Shown here in pieces: positions 27,581-37,838 of a stretch of 64,000 nucleotides of DNA. The stretch is from Calcarisporiella thermophila CBS 279.70 (Eukaryota > Calcarisporiellomycota). Position 1 is the first letter of the stretch. Each line of letters opens with the position of its first letter. The notes beneath the pieces were generated by a model. That model searched no databases, was not told where the DNA came from, and was given only the letters and a program-made list of their open reading frames with translations. The stretch is taken from contig NW_027192193.1 in NCBI RefSeq assembly GCF_041956535.1, forward strand, positions 636,235 to 700,234, given 5' to 3'. A program made the position numbers and the translations under genes.

Positions 27581-29432
27581 ATGTATCAACCTTTCTTGCG
27601 AGAAGGGGAAAATGACACAATCGAGGTGATTTTCTTTAACCTAGAATTCTGTAGTCTTTTCTTTTGGCTCTATTATATGAACTAAGGTCATCAATTATAA
27701 ACCGTGGTTTAATTTTTCTTCTTTCATCCTACTAGCCACATTGGGATGATGTACTTCGCTTCCCTGCATCCCGGTTTCGGCCACCAATCTCTCATAACAG
27801 ACGTGACTCCGCCACAGCCTCTTTTTACGATACATCCGATGGGGAGGATGACGAGGAAAACCGAAATGTTGAACAGAGGAGACCACTACTCGGAGGGAAT
27901 CCCATGCATCCTTCTAGAAAACTTGTTTCAAAACTAACCAAGACATTATGGAAAAGAGCCTTTGTTTTGAATCTATTCCCTGCAGCTGTGGTAAGGATAG
28001 ACTTTAGACTTTATATCCATGCTTCTTGCTTTGGGCTAATTTATTGGAAAAGGCTGTCGCTTGGTGCTCAATTCCTTTGCCCTTCAAATATTTAGAAAAT
28101 ATGTACCCAGGCCAGCCTCCAGGAAATAGAACTTACTCTGATGCGATTACACTAATGGATTTAAAGGAAGGAACTTGCAATGGCGATCCAGAAGACGATT
28201 TAATTAACATCAACTTTTGGTTTTTCCTATTTTTCTACTTTGGCTTCTATAACGCAATTGCTCTCCTACTCATCACCAAAATATTCAATATCTATTCACT
28301 TAATTGGTGGCCAAAATCACTTGGGGGCAGAACGGCCTATCTTATTTTTTGGCTACTTTCGCTTGGTGGAGGCGTTATTATCCATTATTTCACTCGGTTG
28401 GAGCAATACAATTTAACCTGGGTTTTCAACACATTTGGCACAATGACTATACCTCCTGTGCTCTCCATAATCTTAATCCACCGCCAGAGCCGCAATATAT
28501 ACCGTGGAGCCCTTACAGAAGCACAAAAGACGTTTTCAACAACAAGTGAATCGTTAATGCCTGCTTCCTACAAGAGATTCCTTTGGTTTTGTCTAGCATT
28601 GTTTATGCTTCTTGTGTCGTTGGTGGCGGGTGAAACCTACACTTACATATTCATTAATTGGCCACCAAATTCGAGTTTGGAGACCTTCATATATGTGTAC
28701 TCATGGGTAGCTACTATTTATTTACTTGATGCAATTGCGGAATACGTGGTGGAATATCGCGTCAAATCTTATCCATTGCTCACGCTGTTCAAACTCTACT
28801 TTTTCACGGTGTATTTTGTATTCTACCGCAACCTTTTTGCTCAGTTTAGAAGTCCCCAGCAGTTCGCTTGGATTCAGGCAGGTGCTTCGCTGTGGGTTTG
28901 CATTTTCTATCCCATTTGCATGACCCGCACCACTCACTGGCTGCTAGTTCGACTTGTTGGCCTCCGGCGATCTTATGAAGAATACAAATTGATGATAGGG
29001 AGATCCTTCTATCTACGCAATTTAGCAGAAAATACGACTATGATTGCATTCTTATGTTGGGTAACAATACTACATTTCGGGCCAAACCGTGCTGTTTACC
29101 CATATTTCCAGTTTTGTGGTGAGTTTCATCTCCTCAATTTATTTCAAAATCTTTGGCTTTAATCACACATTCATATAATAGCATCCAACAACATCAACTT
29201 TAACTTTACACTGTTTGCCTCGTTGGTGGTTTGGTCAAATGAATTGGCAAGTAGCTTTGTGACTCGCCTTATATTTCGACACTTGTTTCGGCTGGATGTG
29301 ACTCGAGAAGCAATTCACGATTTCAAACGCTATCCAGATCTAATAGTTGCTCTGGTGCTAGTGATGATCCACGTCATGCAAGATATGCTCTTTGCGTTGT
29401 TGAAACTAAGCGGATTAAGCACACATGCATAA
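27581..29432 (+). CDS. Polytopic membrane protein of unrecognised family
   Basis: I do not recognise the family. The ATG at 27581 gives MYQPFLREGENDTIE. Exon 2 encodes an acidic, phosphorylation-prone cytosolic stretch (SFYDTSDGEDDEENRN) and a basic KLTKTLWKRAFVLNLFPAAV. A 62-base intron (GTAAGG ... GGCTAATTTATTGGAAAAG, about 27988-28049) is needed to stay in frame. The large exon has many hydrophobic helices: NFWFFLFFYFGFYNAIALLL, AYLIFWLLSLGGGVIIHYF, FLWFCLALFMLLVSLVAGE, YVYSWVATIYLLDAIAEYVV, YFFTVYFVFYRNLFAQF, GASLWVCIFYPICM and others. The sequon NRT follows PGQPPG, so that loop may be lumenal. The last exon ends LSGLSTHA. About nine membrane spans. It resembles no transporter signature I know. 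Confidence 0.85.
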
Positions 29433-30206
29433 TTCCTCTCTTTTTATTTTGCGACTTTTTATATATTGTATCCTGTGCTTTTTGCTATCAAAAGTAAAGC
29501 ATCTATAGAAGAGTATCTCCCCCTTCTTCCAATTATATTCCACATATTTTTGCTTGATTTTCCCCCTTTTGACCACTTGTTCTATAAAGCACCCTTTTTA
29601 TTCTTATGTTTTATACGCATTGTTTATTCCCCATTGCTATTAATAAAACACTTGATATTTTTTGAATTCTCCGGCCTTATCTTTTTGATTCGTGCAGAAG
29701 CATCCGCGTAGTCCCGAATTAAAAATGGGTGAAAATAGGTATAATATAAAGCTTTACATGAACTTGTGAATAAATTGCAGGATGCTTCTCTCTTTATATG
29801 AGAAGACTTCCTGTAAACACAATTCAGATAACATATATGTAAGTTTGTTAAAAATTAAGTGAGAATAAGAGAGGTTCACTAAATGAGATATCCAGCTGGT
29901 TCTCATTTTAAAATACACTGGCTTATGACACCTACTAATTTATCCTCTTAATATTCAGTATTTTGCAAAATACTGAGTATATTAAGAAGAAAAATATTAA
30001 GAAGAAGTAGCCTGTCCGATATACAGTTGTACACATTCGTAAGCTTTAAATTGGAATTTGAATACATATCGGGACATACCCCTTACTTCGAATAATCTTA
30101 TTTCTACGTTGCTCAGTCGGTAACTTAGAAATATCTTTGAGTTATACAACAAAGATTGAATTTTATAAATCAACCTAAATAATATTATACAAGTAACAAG
30201 AATAAC
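29433..30206. other. Convergent intergenic region with an inverted repeat
   Basis: About 770 AT-rich bases between two converging genes. A T-rich frame at 29466-29711 has no ATG start and looks like chance. The main structure is an imperfect inverted repeat at 29947-29986 (see separate entry). Confidence 0.55.
29947..29986. repeat. Imperfect inverted repeat (hairpin)
   Basis: The left arm CTTAATATTCAGTATTTTG is followed directly by its near reverse complement, CAAAATACTGA then GTATATTAAG. The only differences are two extra bases in the right arm. It would form a long AT-rich stem with almost no loop. Being between two convergent 3' ends, it could take part in termination or be a relic of a small mobile element; the sequence alone does not decide. 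Confidence 0.6.
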
Positions 30207-32020
30207 TCAAACTTTCTTAGGGTTAGTCAAGACATACTGCATCATCTCCAATACTCCAGCCAAAGTTTCATTGCCCGAAGGAATGATTTGTGCGGGGGGC
30301 AGGATAAAGCCGTAACGACCTTTATCACGAAGTTCAATGGTATAGGCGTACGGCACTTTGGGCACTTGAAGGATATAGTAAATTAGAAATGAGATCTTGA
30401 ATTAAGATATTCCTTTAATTTTTCTTGAAGATATCTTACCCGCCGTGGCCCAATCGACAGTGTCACCAGTAGTCGGGTAGCTAGTTCTACAACTCTGACC
30501 AGCCGTGTAGGATGTCCCAAATGTTCTCACTGCATCAACAAATTTCTTAGCTGCTGCAGAAAGGCTAGGAGTGTTCGGAGGATCCTAGAGGTAAACCAAA
30601 AATTAGAATTTATAAATGTAGATAATTAAAATACCAAGACATACCAGATCACATGTGTATCCCCATGGCCAATATACTATATAAATGCATCAATGCCCAT
30701 AATAACTTAAGTGAAAATAGAAAAGAACATATAAAAATAGAAATCCCCTACCTTCTTGACTGTAGGAGTGAAAATCGATATAAATATCAGGTTTTTGAGC
30801 TGTGATAAGGTTCGCCATGCCTTTTGATTCGGGAGCAGAAAAGGCAGATGGGCCGTGATAATCTATAATATTAGAGAAGCGGCTCTTATTTACGATACTG
30901 AGTTTAGCTGTAAAACTCGAAGTTCCGTCTTACCTTCGTCACATGGATTGTTTGACGAACCCGTACCTCCCCAATTCGGACCATTCTATAATATTAGATT
31001 ATCAGAAGATTGATATGAAATTATAAAAAAAGATTCTGTTCTTACAAAATTACGATTGTTATCTGTGCCTACACAGCTTGAACCTCGATTTGGCTGTCTA
31101 TTTTTTCTCCACTGATAAAGGTGAGAAAGTGAAAGAGCAAGATTAGTGCCTGATCAAATATACAACAAGATTTTTCGTACCATACGATCACGTAAGGTAT
31201 ATGCATATCCATCTGGATTCAAAAGAGGGATGATGTGGATATCATAATTATCAACAAGAGAAGTAATCTTTTGGTCTTTGCCGTATAACCCTACAAGGGC
31301 ATTCATGATGTACGTGGTAGTAGCCTAAATACACAGGGTTACAAAGATTCGGTCAAAGTCAAACCTAATTGAACTTACTGGAGAGATCCATTCTCTGGCA
31401 TGTATTCCACCGTTAAAGACAAACTTTTTCTTGGGGTTTTTACCCTTGATTCTCAGACCAAACAAATCTCGTCCTTCATACGACTTGCCGGTGCTTATAA
31501 TTTCAGTATTACTAGGATAATCATCGTGCAATTTGCGCACGAAAGCTAAGAGCTCTTCGTAAGTGTGATACTTTCGGAAAAAGTCAAGATTTGGTGGTTG
31601 AGAATCAGCAACCACCTGGATGTGCATTTCCTCCTCTTTATTCGATTCGGTTATGGCTTGTTGTAAGTCAGGTATTTTCACTTGAATGGGCGACTTAATA
31701 GTCTTTTTAACAGCCTCTCTGAGTTCAGGTGGAATACGGATGTCCACTTGACCCAACTTAAGTGCTGTCCACGCATCGATACGGTTTTTCTAAATCAATA
31801 TTTAATATGCTGCTACAATAGTCGCTTTCATATAGCTTACCTTGACAAAATCGGCCAGCTGATTTAACTCTTCCTTACTTCTAACTTGTACAGTGATAAC
31901 TTGGTGGCCTTTATATGTTATAGTTTTACTTGAAGGACTGCTTGTGTCCTGCACCTCCTGAGCTGCTACAACTGCCGTAAAACAGGCAGCTGCAATGATA
32001 AGAGCCCGATATAACTGCAT
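30207..32020 (-). CDS. Secreted zymogen metallocarboxypeptidase, M14A (carboxypeptidase A-like)
   Basis: Zinc exopeptidase removing C-terminal residues, probably secreted. The start ATG at 32020 opens the signal peptide [20 protein letters not shown], then an activation propeptide ([37 protein letters not shown]). The catalytic domain begins around [18 protein letters not shown]. Zinc ligands are H and E of GGIHAREW and H of FHSYSQLWPWGY. The substrate-binding DNNRNF and the catalytic Glu in [13 protein letters not shown] are present, and Cys pairs fit disulfides ([28 protein letters not shown]). About nine exons; the end is [11 protein letters not shown]. All key residues intact. The propeptide makes it the pancreatic type, found in animals and some non-yeast fungi. 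Confidence 0.93.
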
Positions 32021-33770
32021 ATTTTCTTGAGAACGAAGAATAGGATATGGCTAGTTTTCGACGCAATCGAAATCAGATGAGTATTTATATTCCAATACTT
32101 CTACAATTTTACAAATTATTACGGAAGACTATGTTAATGCCCATAGAAGATTACTTAAGTCTATATAAAATAAATTATTACGGCGGAGTTTGCAATTAAC
32201 TCTCATATCAAATGCTTAACTGAATCGTGAAATCACTAATATAAATGACAAAAGCAATGTACTACGATTCAGTCTCTAATGCCCACACTTATTTATTAGA
32301 AATTATTTTGTGAACTTATTGATGTTCATTGTTCACAATTTTTATTAAGGTAGATATAACCCATTTAACATACAGATTTAACATTAATTAGAACACACGC
32401 AATTGCGACCCCTAAATCATGCTTTACAAATAAAGTATTGAAGCTAAGGGCATGTGATTGGAATTACACAAAAAGAAAATTCAGCACGCCTCCCTATTTA
32501 ATTATATAATTTATATTCTGTATGGAATCATTTAATGGTTTGGGTCCACAAAAACGGCGATCTGCTGACGGACTCTCAGCATACTCTCCAGGAAACTTTT
32601 CTTCCTGGCCAAAACACATTTTAACATGAAGTATAATTTCATAGGTATTAAGACAAATATCTCTTGACAGAATCATTAGGTTCAATATTATATAGAGTAA
32701 AAGTTTGGCATCTAGAATAAAGAGCAAGTCAGAAAATTGGGTCTATTAATAAAGAAGAGTTGTTTCAATATTTTGGCATCTGCAGCCGTACGCCCACGCC
32801 CGTAATCATGCGCCAGAGTAGATATGTGGATATACTCGCATCGCATCATCCAACAAATGATGTATGAGAAAGTAAGATAGATATCTGGCTTTATTAAATA
32901 ATCTGGGGTCCGCTAATAAACTACGAATCTCAAGAGAGAAAGAAGAGAAATGGAAAACTCAAAGTAAATAATAAATCCATAAATATACCAATATTCTATT
33001 TTGCTAATTAATCTAATTCTTGCAAGCGCTGTGTATATGATATAAATTATTATATCCCACTCGAAATAATTAAACAGGAAATCAATGCTTGTGAGAATAT
33101 CGGCATAGTTTCTGAACGCTGATAAAGTTGTATTTGTTAGCTCTTCCTCTCTATTAAAGCGACGTATCCACTATTAGAAATCTATATTTGAAGGGGAATT
33201 CAAAGTTAAAGAATAAGCTTGGAGTATAAGTCTACCCAAATATATATATATGAGAGCACAGTTGCGCTTTAGTTGCCCAGAGAATAAGACATTGTGGATG
33301 CAATTGACTAGGATTTTTTTTAATGGTATTATGGTTTATAAAAAGTTACAGCAATTATCCGCGTGGTCATTCCGGCTTTACGAATTGCATGTCAAATTGC
33401 CAAAGTAAGGTGAATGGGTTAAATAGTTCCAAGAATAATCTTCTTGAAATTGAATAGGGTAATCAGGAGTTAAGTAACCGGTTAAAATATCGTCATTTTA
33501 ACTCGATATAGAAATTTAGAGCGCCAAAGAATTATTGTGAAATGATGACGGTTATATTTGGATTGATGGTGTATTACTTTATTATTGAGATTATTATTAA
33601 AAAAACAAACACAAAACACACAAGAAAATAATTCATGAAAACTATACTGCTAAAAGGAAAAGCAAAAGAGAATTGAACAGAAGCTACAACATAAACAAAA
33701 AGAAAGGGATACATATATATATGTGCATATATATATGTATATGTATATATATATTTGTGAGCGAATTTTT
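32021..33770. other. Long AT-rich intergenic region
   Basis: 1.75 kb, strongly AT-rich, carrying the carboxypeptidase promoter on the left and the HMG-box gene's 3' end on the right. A short GC-richer island at about 32780-32850 reads on the minus strand as IHISTLAHDYGRGRTAADAK, which is protein-like but has no start or splice context. TA-rich repeats with ATATATGT lie at 33712-33752. No gene called. Confidence 0.5.
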
Positions 33771-35347
33771 TTAATACAAAGAATCGTGAATTTCAACGCT
33801 CTGCCCCCAGTGTGGCTCCAGATCACTTCCCATGCTAGGCACAAATCCCACTTCCATCATTGGTGGGGAAAAAGCTTGACTAAGAAAACCGTTTGTTTCG
33901 ACTGAGGAAGCTGTTGAATTAGCGCTAGCTACGGGGCTTGGGTGCCATCCTGGTGATATCTGCACGGTCAATGATTTCTCGTTAGCGAGAGTAGGGGATA
34001 AAATATCCCCCGATTCACCGTCAAAATGTGGAGCGGATCCCGTGTACTGATGTTGGCTACCATTAAATTGCTCGATATCGGAGGTGGGAAATGTATTCCA
34101 TTCGGTTATGTCAGCCGGAGTGGATATAGGTATTCCAGGTTGAAAAACGTGTCCCAAAGAAAACGAGAAAAACGGGTCTAATCCGGCGGTTTCAACTGGG
34201 GATTCTGGTGGACCAGGCTGGGCATTTATAGCAGATGCCTCCGACTGGGATTCACAGCGGTTATGATGGACGGATGGAGGTGGGGGTGGCGGTGGCAGTG
34301 AATGCGAAATATCAGTGTCAGTTTCAGTAGTAGAACTTCGACGACGTTGCTGAAAAATCTTGGGTAAGTTTATCTGAATTTAAAATGGAGATATAATTTT
34401 GACGAATTACCTGCTCTTGATACACTTTAATCTCCTCCTCATATTTTCCTTTCTCTTCTCGAAATTTGATTTTGTATGGCTAGGAGAACGAATAACATGG
34501 TCAACTATAGCCTACTATTGACCGTATTCATTAAATTACCTCTTTCTCTTGCTCTGTCATGCTGTTCCAACGAACTGCAAGTAATTTAACGCGCTCCGTA
34601 AGACTAATATTGTTATCTTCACCCATCAGCTCATTAGCTCTGCGCAATGTTAATATAAAAACCATTATTATATACAAGAAAAATTCGATAAGTAACAAGC
34701 AAAGTATACCGTTCCGATTGAAGAAAATGCATGAAAGCATTGCGTGGGCGCTTTGGCCCATTTCTCACTTTGTTCTTTTTATCGCTCGCGTCTTTGGACT
34801 TTTTTCGTCCCTCACGATCAATACGCGACTTTTTTGGGCGTTGTGGCGCGAGAGGAAGAGCGTCTACGCTCAAGCGTCTCTTGTTCCGTTGGGAAATAGT
34901 TGCGTCCACTTCTGAATCGGCCACAGTGAACATATCATTTAGTGATGAGGAGAGATCAGCATGTTCAGTAGAAAAGGTTGTGTGCCAAGTCGGAAGACTG
35001 TGACGTCGTCGCAGTTGAGCAGCAGACTGTGCAGCCGCCGCTGCTGCGGCTGCAGAAGAGGAAGAGGTATGTTCCGTGTCCCAGTGATGAGGAGGGTGGG
35101 GATGAATAGAAAGTGAGAGGGACGCCGGTGGAGGGAAAAATGATGACTCATCCGCTGCAGCAGTAGAAAAGGCCATTGATAACGGGTCAAACGCCAGCCC
35201 ATGGTGTTGAGGCGGAGGGGGAGGAGGTGGAGGAGGGAAATTATTAAGCTGTGCACCAGAGTCCAAGTAGAAGCCGAAGGAAGAGAGGTCGTTAGTAGCG
35301 TTGTGGTTGGCAGCGGGGTGGGTATCTGGTGAATCAGATTGGAACAT
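33771..35347 (-). CDS. HMG-box DNA-binding protein
   Basis: Nuclear DNA-binding protein with one HMG box; sequence-specific or architectural role not resolved. The start is the ATG at 35347 (MFQSDSPDTHPAANHN). The N-terminal half is low complexity: a Pro run (about 35208-35238), His/Pro, then Ser and Ala runs (about 35029-35055), RRRHSLPTW, and a basic patch PKKSRIDREGRKKSKDASDK leading into the box. HMG box over three exons: RPRNAFMHFLQSER + RANELMGEDNNISLTERVKL, AVRWNSMTEQEKE + PYKIKFREEKGKYEEEIKVY. Then QRRRSSTTETDTDIS, a second Pro run (34273-34301) and a Ser/Pro-rich tail ending QSVEIHDSLY, TAA. Four or five exons. Acidic and Pro-rich flanks suggest a transcription regulator. Confidence 0.88.
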
Positions 35348-35718
35348 GCTGATGACGGGTATTCCCCTCCTATAGGTTTTTGAAGCTATATCTTTTTATC
35401 CCTTCCTCTTCAGAGAAATAGAAGTGAAAAAAAAATAGAATAAAATAAAATAAAATAAAATGAGAAAGACTAAAAGCGCCCCATTCAAGAAACCTATTGT
35501 TGGACGAAAAGTTTTTTTATTAAGGGGTAAAAAGAAGGTGATAGGAGGAGGAAGGTGGAACCCAATTACAGGTAGAAACTCTATCAAACCTAACCTAATT
35601 AAGCCACTTTTAGGTTTCAATTATACGTGTTCATTTTATGGATTTTCATTAATCTAGAAAAAGCGTTAAGCTAGTCGATTCTATAACCTTTGTCCAAACA
35701 TTTTAAATCACATATACA
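35348..35718. promoter_or_regulatory. Divergent promoter region, HMG-box gene / CSN2
   Basis: 371 bases between divergent start codons. It contains a TAAAA microsatellite at 35441-35460 and A-rich tracts, typical of nucleosome-poor fungal promoters. No factor-binding site was identified. Confidence 0.5.
35441..35460 (+). repeat. (TAAAA)4 microsatellite
   Basis: Four perfect pentanucleotide units, preceded by an A-rich run and a TAGAA variant unit. Lies in the divergent promoter between the HMG-box gene and CSN2. Confidence 0.9.
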
Positions 35719-37500
35719 ATGTCAGACGACGATTTCATGCTTGAAGAAGAAAACGAGGATGAGGACTACGATTTTGATTATGAGGATGATGATCAAGAGG
35801 AACCGGATATAGATCTTGAAAACAAATACTATAACGCCAAAGGTGATCTATTATACTTATAATATTTTTTCTGATTGAAGTAATTCAGACTATTTCCCTC
35901 ATAATAGCAAAGAAAGAGGAGGACCCATACGAAGCTATTGCAGAATTTCAAGGAGTCGTTGACTCAGAGCAAGAAAAGGGCGACTGGTAAATATAGATTT
36001 TCAGATCGCCTTTTAATATTGATATTTAATTTAATATTGCCAATACTTTATCAGGGGATTTAAAGCTTTAAAGCAGATGGTGAAGCTATCCTTTTCTATA
36101 CATGATTATAATTCGGTACAACGATCCCTTTTAATTATTTCCAGTTTAAGTACTTACATTCTCTATTGTTTAGGCATTGCTCTATTACAAGCAATTGTTG
36201 ACTTATATTAAATCTGCCGTGACGCGTAATTACAGCGAAAAGAGCATTAACAATATCCTCGATTACATTGCTTCCTCACAAGATATGTCATTTCTTGAAG
36301 AATTTTATTCCACAACCTTAAGCACAATGCAAGATGCAAAAAATGAGGTGAATAGCTAATGAATATACTTTAACTTTTCTTTTTGTATTAATAACGTGTT
36401 GACTTCATAAAATATCTAGCGATTATGGATCAAGACAAATCTTAAATTAGCAAAGCTCTGGCTTGATCGTAAAGAGTTTACGCGCTTGGGCAAAGTGATT
36501 AATATCCCCATCGTAAATATTTGAGACGATTTTTCTTACCTTTTCTATCATTAATTAGATTTTACGTCAGCTCCATGCAGCCTGCCAGAAGGAAGATGGG
36601 TCTGATGATCAACGCAAAGGAACGCATCTTTTAGAGATATTTGCACTGGAAATCCAAATGTATACTGAGACGAAAAACAACAAGAAGTTAAAAGAGCTCT
36701 ACCAACAGTGCTTGCACGTAAAGTCTGCCATTCCCCATCCACGTATTATGGGGGTGATTCGTGAATGCGGCGGTAAAATGCATATGTACGAGAAAGAATG
36801 GGAAAAGGCACAGACTGATTTCTTCGAGTCATTCAAGAACTACGATGAGGCTGGCAGCCCACAACGAATCCAAGTGCTCAAATATCTGGTGCTCGCGAGT
36901 ATGCTTACTGAGTCGCAAATCAACCCTTTTGACTCGCAGGAAACAAAACCATATAAGACAGACCCACAGATTGTCTCGATGACTAATCTTGTAAGCGCAT
37001 ATCAGCGTAAGGAAATCAGTGAGTTCGAAAAGATTCTGCGCGAAAATCATGCAACTATAATGGACGATGGGTTTATTCGTCAGCATATTGATGATGTACT
37101 CAAGACGATTCGTACTCAAGTGCTTGTAAAGTTAATCAAACCCTACTCTCGAATTGAGATACCCTTTATCTCGCGGCAGCTCAATATTCCAGAAGTTGAA
37201 GTTGAGGACCTCTTGATAGGTCTCATTCTGGATAATAAGATTTCCGGCCGAATAGATCAGGTAGAACTACGATAATAGCTTTTTTATTTTGATATCATTC
37301 TCATAGTGCCAATTTTCCTTAGGTCAATCAGCGACTTGAGCTGGATAGAGGGTAGGGTCAATTTTTTTTTTCGTATACCTCGTTTTAACCTTGTTTAATG
37401 AAATTATAGATCAGCAGGGGGACTTCGATACTCAGCAATGGACAAGTGGACTCGTAACTTGTCTAATCTTTCAAAAAACTGTATCAATAGAGTGGGCTAA
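35719..37500 (+). CDS. CSN2: COP9 signalosome subunit 2
   Basis: PCI-domain subunit of the COP9 signalosome, which removes NEDD8 from cullins. The start [20 protein letters not shown] is the typical acidic N terminus. Then [32 protein letters not shown]-like helices, [20 protein letters not shown] and [20 protein letters not shown]. The PCI domain has [20 protein letters not shown] and [13 protein letters not shown]. The apparent stop at 37273-37275 is inside an intron: GTAGAACTACG at 37261 is a donor. The frame resumes as [10 protein letters not shown], then a second intron, then [20 protein letters not shown] and a TAA at 37498-37500. That C terminus matches the conserved GGARYxALDKWxxQL end of CSN2, which is why I extend past the unspliced stop. 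Confidence 0.94.
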
Positions 37501-37838
37501 TCCCGCTTGCTTTTGAATATTTGTGTTTTCCCCTCGGCTATTTTCATATATTTAGGCATTTATTAAAGAAAACCTAGTAAAGGGACAAATGATGGAAATA
37601 GAGAATGGATTTAGCTAGAATGGTTTGCTCTGTCTCACTAACATTTCAAAATTACTTATCATTCGCACAGACTTTTGACTTTGAAATCAAACCCAGATTT
37701 TTTCTACCACCGTTGTTCTCCCGTGCTTTTGTACCTTCTCCGCTTCAATTCGATTTATCACAAGCAGTTTAAATAATTCTGAAGTGAAAGGTATCTCGAC
37801 ATCATCTACGAGTGGATCGTATAAAATCTTTCACGGCA
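37501..37838. other. Intergenic region CSN2 / kelch gene
   Basis: 338 bases, AT-rich, with pyrimidine-rich tracts before the kelch start codon. Probably the 3' end of CSN2 and the kelch promoter; nothing else seen. Confidence 0.5.

Noticed and set aside
29466-29711. 81-codon plus-strand frame after the polytopic membrane protein
   Set aside because: It has no ATG start; the Phe/Leu/Ile richness matches the T-rich 3' region.
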